A stretch of 64,000 bases of DNA from Epiperipatus broadwayi (Eukaryota > Onychophora > Udeonychophora > Euonychophora > Peripatidae), in contig JAQFVV010000141.1 in NCBI GenBank assembly GCA_028023455.1, positions 2,954,080-3,018,079 on the forward strand, read 5' to 3'. The position numbers and the translations under genes were made by a program. A model generated the notes under the pieces. It did not search any database. It was not told the origin of the DNA and worked only from the letters and a program-made list of their open reading frames with translations. Position 1 is the stretch's first letter. Each line of letters opens with the position of its first letter. This document shows positions 24,640 through 36,666 of this stretch, piece by piece.

Positions 24640-27600
24640 ACGTTTCTATGTATATTATAACTTTGAAAAAACCTGTATATATAATTACATATTTGGATAA
24701 TATATAATAATAATGTAATCTTGCTAAATCAATTGTCGCAAGGTCTTTGGATCTGCTTTATGTCATCAAATGGTCATAAAGTCTAACCACTGGTATGCCT
24801 AGTGTCCAAACAAATATGAAATGATTTGAAAAAAAATTTCTCATGGATTCAGGAGAAAAATTGCTATGAAATCAGGAGTTTTGTGAGTTTGACTTCGTAG
24901 TGGCAATTGTTCTAAGTGATAGGAGTTTGGAAGCATTCAATATGCACAAATAAAAAAAGACACCATCTGCCAAAGACACTGATGCCATTCTCACAAATAC
25001 TAACCCTTTATTTTTAAAGAAGCCTAAGGTTTCGTTTAATTTTTATGCTTTTAAATATTGTGTATTTGTATTTTGGTGGACACTGAGAGGGAAGTTATGC
25101 TATTTCTCACCTTTCTACTTATTTGCAGAAAACATTTTTTTTTTCTTTCTATAATCTTAAAATTTAAAAGAATCCATTATGCTTAAATTTTGATAGAGGG
25201 AGAAAAATATAACTACACAACTCTGGGTGTACATATACAATTTATATATGTTTGTAAATAAAATCTTATCATAATTGGGTGTATTGGACTTGATGTCTGG
25301 ACTTTGACTTAAAAGACAACGGTAAGGTTTTAAACATCTACATTTGATTAGGCATTAGTATATAAAGTTAAATATTCATTTTACTTACTACCAAATAATT
25401 ATATATGAGTAACTTTTCAGTTTATATGATTAACCATCTTATGAACGAACTCTATCTATAAAACATAAATTAGCAATCCATAGACATAAGTTTAATATAC
25501 ATTAAGATGACACAATCTAATTAATCATTAGAAACGTAATAATATAGGTTGATTCTCGGGATAATAGTTGAATTATTCTATATTATTGTGCATGGTAATT
25601 TGTATTTTTTAACTGATATGTTTAATATTTACCTTATTTCTGTTGTTCAGTTGGGGTATGTGACCATTTTGTTGTAATCAGGAATCAACAGTAATATTAA
25701 ATTGTATTATAATGAAGACACATATCTATACATTATTATATTTGTGTTTATATTTTATTAAGTTATAATTGCTATAAGTTTGGAACCCAGATTTTATTAA
25801 TAAATATTTGTTGTTTGAAGTTAGAAAATCTTTGTTTTTCTGGTCTCTAGATTATCGAGTATTATCCATACTTCACTCACCAGGATATTTATTGTACATG
25901 TTACATCTTTTATATACATTCATGATATTTGTATGTGAAAACTTCAAAATATATTTATCACTAGAAAAGCCATCAGAGACATATATAGAGGTCGTATTAT
26001 TGCCATCCTATTTAAATCCATCCTTGAGGAGACTAAAAGGTAAATTTCTTCATTGAGTTTGAACTCCAATATGTAATAGGACATGTAAGTTGAGAGGGCT
26101 CTGTGAATACCATCGTAAATTGTATTTTGATCAAATTGTAAAAAACCAGCTCAACTTTTGTAGACAAGCTCAAATATTGGTCAGGGATAGGGTAGTCCTT
26201 CTCTCATACTCTTAATCAACAATATTTCTTTTCTTGCCATTTCATTTTGATACTTTTACCATCCATCAGGAAATTGTTCCAGACCCTGGTCTGCTACAGT
26301 AATAAGTATTATAATTTTAGAAGTGTATAAATTATTATTGTATTTTAAATATTTGCAAAGACATGGTTAGTGAGAGATGATAGATTACTAAAAATTCCTA
26401 CAAAAGTTCTTATTTGACTTCACATGTAAAGTTTGTATTGTATCTTGTCATCATGTCAAGAAAAATGTTCTAAAGTAATGTACAATAACAAATTTAGACA
26501 AAACAGAAAACACAATGTTAAGATTTAATTAAAAATGTAGAAACTATTTACTAATTGATTGATTCACCTGAGAGCATGGAAGATCGATCAAACAGGCATG
26601 GACTAGATAGGAAACCATCTGGACTCAATATGTCATGTGCGATCGATTCTAACATTTTGATATAAGATAGTCGGTTAGTATAAAAGGGCATATTTTAATT
26701 TTAAATGATTCATTTGAATTTGTTTTTCAGTATTGAGTTTAGAGAACAATAGTAAAATTAGTGATTTGAAACAATGTTGAAATGTCCAAGTAAATGGTGG
26801 AGGTACTTTTTTCCTCCAGAGAATCATCTACCAAATGCCTGAGTCTCCAAACATGCCATCCCTAAGATGAAAATATCAGTGAGCTACTGACAACATATAT
26901 AATAACTATGCAACATAGTGAAAACTGCATTCAACCTCAAACTTAGATCTTATAACCTGAAAGCCAAGGAATATGAAAACTGCTGTTATAACATGTAATG
27001 GACAATAAGTCACAGTTTGTAAAATGTGCATGATCATCTAAGCTTAAGACAGATAGCCTGTATCCAGTAGTACTCCCAATCTTTCTTTTAAAAAAAGCTA
27101 TAGTTATACCTAATAAATTTGCTTATTAAAATGTGATGTATATAAAACTCTGTAAATATTTCTTTCTTATTAATTAACTTACCTGATCCTTTACCTATCA
27201 TCTTGGGTACATATTTATATTTTCATATTGTTTTTTTTTTACTTCTACAACAGCATGCATAGATAATTTCCGACTGGGCTCATCCTATACTAAATAATAT
27301 AATGTAACTAGAAGCTACCACCATATTGTATGGACTACTAAAGATGGGAAATATTGTATATCCCTCTCTTCTAATACTTGCTTTAACTTACCAGTTCAGA
27401 AATTATCCAAATTTTATCATATGCCAAAGATTTACCTAAAATACCGAATTTGTATCATACTAATACAAATGTTTCAATGTATCCATTTATTTCAATTACT
27501 TAACATAATGATTTATTTATGTATTACAAGATACACATTTGGTATTTGCTTCATTTAAATATTAACGAATGTGGGTGGCGGGTGTATTAGCAAGCACAAT

Positions 27601-27810
27601 AATGTATCATCTGATTTTAAACATTCCCTTTTGATTTTTTTTAATGAGGTTTGCTTATTCATGTTAAACCAAATAATAATATTTGGTTGAGAGCATATAT
27701 GAAAGTTTGAAATTATTAAAATATGGGCACTGCGAGATCGAGTCATTAAATTTAAACCGTAAATTAAAATTAAAGTTTAGGATTTGTTACTTATGTTGTA
27801 TATGTGTTAT
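24640..27810. other. Intergenic DNA, no gene seen
   Basis: AT-rich with scattered less AT-rich patches (26080-26290, 26560-26650). An 82-codon plus-strand frame (25808-26056) shows no domain. I find nothing supportable. Confidence 0.45.
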
Positions 27811-27812
27811 AA

Positions 27813-28068
27813 TTCAGAGATGCGGTGATTTCTTTTTGAACCTTGTATTCCTCAATGGATAAACAGTAGCTTCTGTCTTTCTATCGTCTTCCATAAAATG
27901 GATGAAAATTAAATTTTCCCGTTGGCATTCGATTCTCATCATGCAGTCAGGGAGTAATTTTGGCACTGTACCTTACACCTGATAATGCTTATGGGACCAT
28001 CTTCCAATGAGCTCTTGGCAAGATGCCAGACCATCACTCTCAATTCTCTCAAACAAGACTCTGTAGTT
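27813..28068 (-). pseudogene. Unassigned open stretch with one stop
   Basis: On the minus strand one frame reads for about 85 codons between stops, with a single internal TAA near 27974. Its composition is mixed (for example ERIESDGLAS and MRIECQREN), unlike the lysine/isoleucine/asparagine-rich chance frames around it. No family was recognised. It may be a decayed repeat ORF, a fragment of an exon, or chance. Confidence 0.22.
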
Positions 28069-28069
28069 T

Positions 28070-28650
28070 CAAAATACTGCAACATAAATTCATCACATTG
28101 CATCTCTAAAAGTACCACATATTTCTTTATTATTTTGTTTACTATTCATTATTTGTAGGACTCTATATTTCCACCATGCTACATTTATACATTCGTAAAT
28201 ATAATGCCTTGTATTAGTTTAATCATTTATTAAATTAGATGTATCTTGGTATGTCCACAATTATTATTACCATTTATGACTCAAAACATCCCATTACAGT
28301 TTGAAATCATAATTATTCTATGCATGATGTTAAAAACAAATTGTACTTATTTGTAACCAGAAGGTCAGGTCGATAAATTGTATGTCAAATAATTATCCAT
28401 CACCAGCTATAACTGTTAATAGTATCGGAAATACAATACCGATACAAAAATTCAATTATCAAGTTTTATCTACTTTATATAATTAAATGTTAACTCATTA
28501 ATCACATGTCTGATGTCATAATGTTTATTTGTTCGACACACAATAGGAATAATAATCTCGCCTCAATCAATGAAATATTAAATATATAAAGATAAGCCTC
28601 ATAGCTTTATTACTCTTAATAAGTGGCCAATCCTAGAATAAGTTTAGAAT
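28070..28650. other. Intergenic DNA, no gene seen
   Basis: AT-rich sequence, nothing recognised. Confidence 0.4.
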
Positions 28651-28659
28651 AGAGTCCCT

Positions 28660-28875
28660 TGTATCTCCCTGATCCCAGCGCCTAGAAGAAGAGTTCATTT
28701 GTGTAGCATCAGGTGCATTATCATGTAGTGAGTGTTGTGGAACTGATTAATCAGGTTTGAACCTAATATCTCTGGTGGTTTACCTTACTTATAATATTGC
28801 ACTTCATGTCTGGTGTTTGAATTCCGCAGTGTGTTAGCGAGGCATACGAATCTGACCGTTACACTACCAAAATCT
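28660..28875 (-). repeat. SINE-like element with tRNA-derived head
   Basis: On the minus strand from about 28870, TAGTGTAACGGTCAG closely resembles a tRNA D-arm/A-box. It is followed by GCCTCGCTAACACA, like an anticodon arm, and a degenerate B-box region (GGAATTCAAACACC). A second GGTTCAAACC-type box lies near 28755, and an unrelated body continues toward 28660. This fits a tRNA-derived SINE. The tail and target-site duplication are not resolved. Confidence 0.5.
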
Positions 28876-28889
28876 AACTGGGATTTCAT

Positions 28890-30380
28890 GTCAATCTAAT
28901 CACGCTGTTTTGATGGAATATTTAATCAAAATGAAGAAACAAAACGTAAACATCAAATTTCAAAGGCATGTTGAAAACATAGTGATTATAAATGAAATAG
29001 AATAGCACTTGTTATCATTAGAGAAAACTAAAAACAATCCTAACAATGAACTATAAAGAATTATGGCTTCAAAATTTATGTTGTGTAAGTTGGAAAATGT
29101 GTAATGCTAACTGTTCAACATTTTTGTTTTATTTTATATCTGAGAATATATTTAATTTTAACAACCCTTTTTTAAATTTGTATAGAGTGTTTAGACAATA
29201 TTATTAAATCCATTGACTGTTTAATTTTCAAGAAAACATTATCATTTGTTGCTAAGTATTCTATATGACTTGCTGTATTTTATAACAACTCTAAATAAAT
29301 ATTATATTTCAAAAATATTCACTTCACCTTGTAATATGCTGATAAACTGACTTGGGAGATAAAAAAAAATAATTAATTAGAAAGTCAGAGCCATAGAGAA
29401 CCATAGAGAACGGAAGACATTTTAGGAAAGAAAAGATATAAGCATTTGATTTTTTTTTTGTATTAATTTGTTGACAAACTCTCATTACGTTAATAAACTA
29501 TTGAAATTAACTATAAGTAATCAAGTCACGGAGAAAAGGTTTTTTGATCTCAATTTATTGAAAATGTCTACGATCTTAATGATCGGGTAAAAACCAAATA
29601 CGTGTAGGGCTATCGCCCCACGATTTAAGTATATAGCTGTTTCTGCTCACTACCTGCCCATACAAAAACCTCAAGGACTTTATAGATTTTCTGCCCCAAA
29701 TAACCCAGAGAGGAAAAGAAAAATATTGAAACTCAGATGCTGATCTAACTTTCATTAAAATAGTTGTTAATAGTCATCATCTTTATTTTTTTTCCAGGTA
29801 AATGCCATGAAATGGACATCTTGTTCCAGACTTATGCCAATAGTAAACAATTTTCTTTCTCCAACAGAAAAAAAATTCTTTTTTGGATCACTAACTCAGA
29901 ACGACATAAGCTTACGTTTTAAACAAACTTATCTTTATTAAAATCCTGATTCCCGAAAGTAAATATAACTTTCATTGCATTAAGTGAACTTAGAATTGCC
30001 TATCATTACCCTCAAAAATGTTTATTCATTGTTGAACATATTTATTAATTTGTATCGTACAACTGTATTCTTTTACATTCTACTTTATATTTATATTATA
30101 TATTATATTAAGTAAATTTTGCTTTTCTTTTATATTAGATTTGATATGTGAGTTATATATTTTTTTCTTTTATGAATATTTGATTTAATAAAATAAGAAA
30201 GAATAAAATTGTGTACTTACTTTGAAACCATAAGCATTTATTGAACATCAATAAATAGATTTATTGTTTATGCTTGCCTATTTTTCTTTTCCTGACAACA
30301 TACCTTGCAAAACTAGCTAAATACATCCTATATGAGTACGCACCTATATTAAATATATTTTAAACTTGAATCTTAAGTCC
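28890..30380. other. Intergenic DNA, no gene seen
   Basis: AT-rich sequence. A small hairpin-capable patch (GTGTAGGGCTATCGCCCCACG, near 29600) is the only local GC feature. No gene was recognised. Confidence 0.4.
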
Positions 30381-30389
30381 GATGAAGAA

Positions 30390-30496
30390 TTTTTTTTTTT
30401 TCATATGTCATAGCATCGGCCGGGACGCGAACCCACAAACGTCTGCAACCAACTACTTGTTTGCATGGCGGCTGCGATACCTCTCGGCTAACAACG
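30390..30496 (-). repeat. tRNA-derived retrocopy or SINE with poly(A) tail (copy 2)
   Basis: Minus strand: GTTAGCCGAGAGGTATCGC (A box), CAACAAGTAGTTGGTTGCAG-like middle and GGGTTCGCGTCCC (perfect T-arm pairing and B box) are followed by an A-run at 30390-30401. It is the same family as 5682-5790. Finding two copies with tails but different flanks supports retroposition. Confidence 0.6.
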
Positions 30497-30764
30497 CAAG
30501 ACGAATTTTATCGCTTATTAATGGAATGAATGCTCAAAGGAGGGGAAGTCAAAGCAGCTAATTTTAAATTATACGCAAATTTCACCGTTCAAAAAAAAAG
30601 ATCGTTCTATGCAATTTCACCGTATAGGATAAAGATCATTCATATATGCAAATTTCACAGTATATCTCTATTCAACCGATATGTTTCATCCCAGCCCCAA
30701 GACTGTGCTAGCTAGGGTCGAGCACCTGATTAGAGATATTTTTAAGATCATTTACAATAGTAGG

Positions 30765-31030
30765 AAAATATCAACAAATTAAAAATCCTTTTATTTTCAA
30801 AAACTTTATTTTCTTATCTCAATACTGAACTTATATATAAATATTTATATAATACAAAACTCCAACGTTTCAACTGTTTTTATCTTCATACAGTCATTTT
30901 CAAGGATATCTCTCTTCCACTGCTATATTTTATTACTCTTTCTTTTACATTATTTAATTATAAATAAATAATGTAAAAGAAAGAGTAATAAAAACAGTTG
31001 AAACGTTGGAGTTTTGTATTATATATATAT
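30765..31030 (-). repeat. Inverted Penelope-type terminal fragments
   Basis: A minus-strand terminal fragment runs from about 30905 to 30765. It holds CTTGAAAAT, a GACTGT/ACAGTT stem, GAAACGTTGG, and then a CAGTATTGAGATAA-AAATAAAGTTTTTGAAAA tail. A partial plus-strand copy (30963-31030) mirrors it, starting within the hairpin, with about 26 bp of perfect pairing around ATTAT at 30958-30962. The matching plus-strand tail appears at 32924-33000, beyond later insertions. Confidence 0.6.
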
Positions 31031-31035
31031 ATATA

Positions 31036-31515
31036 TAAACATTTTGTGGGTTCATCCGTGTTAAAAACTTTTAATATTAATATACTGAAATTTCGACTTG
31101 GTCACACAAGTCATCCACAGAATTATAAAAGGTAAAAAGATGGTTTTAGAGGCGCTACAATCACTGATTTGAAAAAAAACGTTAAAGTACCAGGATCATA
31201 TCCAAATCTGATAATCTCTACCAGTGCAAAATTAGAGAAGCCATTGAGATACTTAAAAGGCCAGATTGTATCAATAAGCGAGATGATACGTGCAAACTTC
31301 CTCCTATTTGGAAAGATTTTTTTTAAAAAAACATTCTTAAAGTTAACATTTTTGCGACTGGTGGAACTTTAACGTTTATTCAAATCAGTGATTGTAGCGC
31401 CTCTACAACCATCTTTCTTCCTTTTATAACTATGTGGATGACTTGTGTGACCAAGTCCAAATGTCATTATATTAATATTAAAAGTTTTTACACGGATGAA
31501 CCCACAAAATATGTT
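31036..31515 (+). mobile_element. Truncated Penelope-like element between inverted terminal repeats
   Basis: Arms 31038-31185 and 31369-31512 are near-complementary (about 145 bp). The interior encodes the end of a Penelope Pol on the plus strand. Each arm carries a hairpin-GAAA motif: GACTTG/CAAGTC followed by GAAA in the left arm (minus strand, 31120-31086) and by CAAA in the right arm (31431-31466). The right arm sits downstream of the Pol end, where a PLE 3' terminus is expected; the left arm is its inverted copy. Inverted pLTR arrangements are known for PLEs. Confidence 0.65.
31189..31323 (+). pseudogene. Penelope-like Pol C-terminal fragment
   Basis: About 45 codons read TRIISKSDNLYQC, KIREAIEI, KRPDCINKRDD, then LPPIWKDF. 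The IREAIEI...N+RDD...L..+W pattern is the short tail that follows the GIY-YIG endonuclease domain in Penelope-like and related retroelement proteins. Everything upstream, including the catalytic part of the endonuclease and the reverse transcriptase, is missing. The frame differs from the longest open frame here (31169-31372). Confidence 0.6.
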
Positions 31516-31563
31516 TTTTATATATTTAACCCGTGCAAATCTTCGTTTTAACATATATATATA

Positions 31564-32887
31564 CACCTGGGTCTCATTTTACATGATAGATAGGTTCCTC
31601 AGAAAAAACACGTGCAAATGAAATCAAGCAAAAATAGACGTAACTTACCTTGAAAAAGAAGGGATATGGACTGTGATTTTTCAAAACTTGCATAAAAGCA
31701 AAGCACCAACATAAAATTTACTTTAAAATTCGCGCAAAAAAAAAAAATAAGGAAATAAAATATGACTAATAAAAAATTTCAAATTTGAAAAAAATTGATA
31801 CAAGACAACCTTTTTTTAACTATAATATTTAATTTTATTCAAAATAATACATTTTTATGCATAATTTACTGTACGATAATTTACATTTTTTATACACGTT
31901 TTAATTATTATCGTTATTTGCCGAACACACGTTCGTTTGCACTCTCATGTTGTGTTAATGGTTTTCTGTTGACAACGTAATTAGTAATTAATCTTTGAGA
32001 CGATGATTTCATTAATTGTTTATGAACTTAGACTTATGATAATAAAAAGACATTTATTCTCAAAATAATACATTTTTATGCATAATTTACTGTACGATAA
32101 TTTACATTTTTTATACACGTTTTAATTATTATCGTTATTTGCCGAACACACGTTCGTTTGCACTCTCATGTTGTGTTAATGGTTTTCTGTTGACAACGTA
32201 ATTAGTAATTAATCTTTGAGACGATGATTTCATTGTTTATGAACTTAGACTTATGATAATAAAAAGACATTTATTCACCACTGCTGGGAAAAATTTAATT
32301 AAAACTAACAACTAAAAATTAAATTCTTATTTTTGTCTTTAATTTTCAATTCCGTTTAAAAATCAAATTTAGTTTTACATCACATTAATTTCAAGTTGCC
32401 TGTAAGTAATTTTTAAATTATTAATTACAATTAAAAATCAGATTTTAATTTTTAATTGTGCCCACTGCTATTACTGACCTTTTAAAAATAAACTTGTGGA
32501 CACTAAATGATTAATAATTGATTACGTTCTTTTTTAAAAAGCAAAAACAGAATGTGATTTAAAATGCAAAATTAACACGCCCAATGTTTGAACAAATTTA
32601 CATTATAATCTTGTAAAATTTAAGGTGTGTATACATAAAATGTGGAAATCATGATTTTAATTTCATTATTGCATAAAATCTTACTATTATAAAGCACTGA
32701 AAATATTGAAATTACTAAGTTGAAAGTCGAATTCCAATAAGTTGCTATTACTTTCAATATAACGTAAGTGCTCAAAATTTATTATTTAAAGTAATAGCGT
32801 ATTATCGGAGTTCAACTTCCAGTGAAACCTGAATCGTGTAACTTCAAAATCGTGTTAAATAAGTCTGCGTAAAATGAGACCCAGATG
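31564..32887. mobile_element. Non-autonomous DNA transposon with TA target
   Basis: A 1,324-bp segment starts CACCTGGGTCTCATTTTAC. It ends with the reverse complement of CATCTGGGTCTCATTTTAC and has TA on both outer sides. It contains no transposase frame. The TA duplication and some subterminal phrases (GGTTCCTCAGAAAA, CGTGCAAATGAAATC) recall pogo/Tigger-type ends, but I would not fix the superfamily without a relative. It interrupts the inverted Penelope fragments. Confidence 0.7.
31840..32276. repeat. Tandem duplication, unit 221 bp, inside the transposon
   Basis: The segment from CAAAATAATACATTTTTATG to AAAAGACATTTATTC occurs twice in a row at a period of 221 bp. The only clear difference is a 4-bp AATT gap in the second copy (CATTAATTGTT against CATTGTT), so the duplication is recent. 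Confidence 0.92.
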
Positions 32888-32904
<17 letters not shown>

Positions 32905-32926
<22 letters not shown>

Positions 32927-33000
32927 TCAGTATTGAGATAAAAAAATAAAGTTTTTGAAAAGAAAAACAAGAAGGATTTTTAATTTGTTGATATTACTGT
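32905..33000 (+). repeat. Penelope-type terminal fragment, right half of the nest
   Basis: After a TA/TG microsatellite, TTCAGTATTGAGATAA is followed by AATAAAGTTTTTGAAAAG and AAGGATTTTTAATTTGTTGATATTA. This is the reverse complement of the segment at 30770-30832. The two were probably closer before the elements at 31036 and 31564 arrived. Confidence 0.65.
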
Positions 33001-33009
33001 AGAACATAT

Positions 33010-33420
33010 ATATTTTAAAAGAAAAAGTGGATGTACATTTGTCGTGTTATAATATATAATAGTAGGGAAAGTATAATTCTTGCTGCATTAGTGAGATTGA
33101 CACTTGAGATCAGTTGCTACCTGACTCTCATAAATGTACTTTTTCTCGTGAGTTTTTTTTTGTTTGTTTGTTGTAATGATGGAATGGTGTCCTCCATGGA
33201 AAATTCCTAACTCGCATCCTTATAGAGGAGATACACTTGATATATAAGTTCTACTTATAAAATTTCTTAAAGAAAATAGTAGACAATGTTCAAATATTGC
33301 CTACAGGTGTTATGGCGACTAAAAAGCCATACTTTTACATTTACCAACCTGGGTGGTCCATGTAACTATTTTTAGATATGTCTATTTTATGCAGACCTTG
33401 TAATTGATACCAGGGTCGCC
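33010..33420. other. Intergenic DNA, no gene seen
   Basis: A less AT-rich patch (33080-33420) contains no open frame of note and no recognisable element, although its composition suggests decayed repeat sequence. Confidence 0.35.
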
Positions 33421-33424
33421 TGTG

Positions 33425-33427
<3 letters not shown>

Positions 33428-33486
<59 letters not shown>
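33428..33486. repeat. (TA)n microsatellite
   Basis: Pure TA repeat of about 59 bp. Confidence 0.98.
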
Positions 33487-33487
<1 letters not shown>

Positions 33488-33848
33488 TGCTTCAATATTT
33501 AATGTTGTTCAAACAACATATAAATAACCAGATAGTGTAGGTTTGATCTTTGTTTCAATACAACAATAAATTTTATAAAAACAATCTTTATTTTTTTTTT
33601 AAAAAACATATAGTGGAAAATTTATTTAATATTATACAATGATTTTTATACATAAGTAAATGAAAAAAGTTTTCATTTTTTTTCTTTGTTTATTTAAATT
33701 TACTGCCAACCATTAATTCATCATCATCATCAACAATTATCAATCCACTGGAGGATGAAGGTCTCTTGAATTTCAATCCATCTTCTCTGATCTTTAGCTT
33801 CTCTTCTCCATATAACCCCTGCACACTTTCTCATATTATCCATCCATA

Positions 33849-35549
33849 TCACATGTGGTCTCTTTCTGAGTCTTTTACAATTCTTGGAATCCAGTTTAAG
33901 ACTTCAATTGTCCATCTATTATCATCACTTCTAGCAATATGTCCAGCCCAAATCCACTTCAATCTTTTAATTTTTTCATTGAAATGAGTAACACATGTTT
34001 GTCCTCTTACCCATATAATGCGTTTTTGATCTCTTCTTCCAGAATGCATCTCTCCATACTTCTTTGAGTAGACTGAAGTCTCTGTATTAGTCTTCTATTA
34101 AGTGTACAAGTCTCTGATACATAAGTAAGAACTGGCAAAACACATTTGTTAAAATCTTTTCTTTTCAAACACATAAGCATATTTCGTTTTAGTATCAAGT
34201 TATTTCTACCAAAAGCACTGCAACCAAGTTTAATTCTATGATTAATTTTATCCATTATGTTTCCATCTGCATTAATAATCTGGTCAAGGTGTTTGTAATT
34301 GTTAACTTCTTCTAATTCATCATAATCAATCTTTATTTTCATATTTTGAGCAAATCGATTAAACATTACTTTAGTCTTTTTAACATTTATGTTTAGTCCT
34401 ATTGTCCTACTTTCATCTGATAACTCCTGCAACATTTCCTGCAACTCTGAATCTTTATTTACAAAAACAATTACATCATCTGCAAAATCTAAATGACTTA
34501 AATGATATCCATTTACTTTCACTCCTTTAGTTTTCCATTTTAATCCATAAAATACTTACTGCGGCACTGTTGTAAAAAGTTTTGGAGATGTGGAATCAGC
34601 TTGTCTTACACCCTTCTCAATGTTGACTTTCGTGGTATCATTATGTAATCTAATTGTTGCTCTGGTATTTTTATAAATTCTCTTTAAAATATGATAATAT
34701 CCTGGATATATATTTTGTTGATCCAATGCTTTAGCACTGAAGAAGTGTTTATAGAATCAAATACCTTTTTATAATCAACAAATCCAAAATATAATGGCAA
34801 CCCATATTCATTTGTCCTTTCTATAACTTCTTCCGATACCTGGATATGATCTACTATAATAAAACCACTTTTAAATCCAGGTTGTTCTCTTGGTTGCTGG
34901 AAATCCAATGATCTCTGTAGACGAGTTGTAATTATCTTGGAAAAAATTTTGTATAAATCTGATAAAAGACAGATAGGTCTGTAATTTCTAATATCTTCTT
35001 TATCACCTTTTTAAATATTAATATTATCACTGCATTCTTCTATATAACTTTGCTAAAAAAATTATATTTCTTCACCTGCTTCTTTTAATATATCAATTTA
35101 ATTCCATCATTAACGGCAGCTCTTCCTTTCTAAATACATTTAATTGCACATCTTACCTCCTCAACTAAAATGCTGGACAATTCGAAAGATGTAATAGATA
35201 TAGGAGATACTTCTTCTTTATCACTATATAATTCTTGATAAATGTCTTCTACTCATTTCATGATGTCATCTCTCTTTTTAGTAATAATTCCACATTTTTT
35301 TCTTATTGCAGTTATAAATTTTCTACCAATATCAAAATGTTGTTTTACTTTCTTGAGACTTTTATTTTCTTCTACAGATTTCCTTGCTAGTTCACAGTTA
35401 GACTTTCTTATATCATTTGGAACTCCTTTCCGCACCATTTTACAAAATTCGGGATATTCAACCCTTTTTAATGCATCATTTTTGTATATCTTTATATTCC
35501 TTCTTTTGTTCATAAATTCTCCAGTCTGAGTAGAAATTTTATTGGTCAA
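33849..35549 (-). pseudogene. RTE-like ORF remnants: linker, RT and C-terminal region
   Basis: Pieces in order on the minus strand are a basic linker (35549-35253), an RT fingers fragment with VDYKKVFDSI (motif A, 34908-34684), an RT palm fragment with LDFADDVIVF (motif C FADD, 34522 onward) and a C-terminal segment with WIWAGHIARS (34049-33849). Several frameshifts and stops separate them. The region between 35250 and 34910 is the most degraded. The proteins are recognisable only by comparison with copy 2 and with the family pattern of RTE-like elements. Confidence 0.8.
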
Positions 35550-36092
35550 TTGCTGCTTTTTTCTACCAGGATTTTTGTTGCAGTTTTTAAAAGTGTATCA
35601 GTTATTTTCATATTAATTTCATTCAAATCTGAATCATGTTCAAAATCTACTAATACTTGAAACCTATTTGTAAGTTCTAATTTAAATTCATTAGAATGTT
35701 TGTGAAGATTAGGAATATCAATTGCAAATATAGTTTTTCTTAATATTTTTGTCTCTCTAGTTTTACATTAACATGTATCTTACCCCTTACTAATCGATGA
35801 TCACTTCCTGTGTTAAATTTATTAAGAACATTACAATCTTGAAATATGTATTTTCTGTTAGTCAAAATATAATCCAATTCTGCTATATCTTAATTTGGAT
35901 GCTTCCATGTCCATTCGCTTTTAAAAAATTTCTCAAAGTAAGAAGTCATAATATAAAGTTTTTTTTTTCTTTTTCAGCAAACTCCACAAGTCTGTGTCCT
36001 CTCTCATTTCTATTACCATAACCAAAATTATCTATAACACTTTCATCTTTCATTTGTTTACCAATTCTAGCATTAAAGTCTCCCATAATAAT

Positions 36093-36520
36093 TTAAAAAT
36101 CTTGTTTACTCTGATCAAAAGCCTTTTGTACATCCATATAAAAATCTTCTACTACTTCATCACTGTGAGAACTTGTTGGGGCATAAACCTGAATTATTTG
36201 CATTTGATATCTGCTATTAAGTTGTATAACTAATCTTGCAACTCTGTCTGATACACCATCAGTCTCCACAATACTGTTCTTCCATTTTTTATTTATAATG
36301 AATCCTACTCCACTTGTATTTCCAATGTATGTGCCTTTATAGTAGAGCATATGTCCACTTTTTAAATCAAATGTCTCTTCACGTTTTCTTCTAACTTCAC
36401 AAAGTCCAATAATGTCTCATTTAATATAAGACAGTTATTTTTATAATTCGTGCAATCTTCCTTCACTTGAAAGTGATCTGCAGTTGTAAGTACTTAAATA
36501 AAAAGTCATCATCAATGGTA
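36093..36520 (-). pseudogene. RTE-like endonuclease remnant
   Basis: The endonuclease start of copy 1. The segment with YYKGTYIGNTSGVGFIINKK and IIQVYAPTSSHSDE (36350-36093) matches the intact counterpart at 51313-51070. Upstream the frame is broken near 36410, and downstream it is interrupted before the GDFNARIG motif, whose sequence lies around 36070-36090. It is not expected to be functional. Confidence 0.75.
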
Positions 36521-36666
36521 GCCTTTGTCTGCAATCAGAAGATTCTTGGCACCCTCCGCCTTCGGCCACCAACTGCTGCTTTGGCTGGTGACTTTACAGC
36601 CTCCTGGGAATAAGGGCCATGATTTATTTTTGTCTGTCATAATTGTATATATATATATATATATAT

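Larger units (their letters stand above)
33719..36640 (-). mobile_element. RTE-like LINE, decayed copy 1
   Basis: A minus-strand non-LTR element of about 2.9 kb. Its 3' end is a short GATGAT-type repeat (33719-33733 on the plus strand) instead of poly(A). Frames for endonuclease, linker, RT and C-terminal region follow in the right order but are broken many times. It extends about 120 bp further 5' than copy 2 (48658-51491), through a GC-richer leader (36513-36640). The sister copy aligns by eye along nearly its whole length. Confidence 0.85.
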
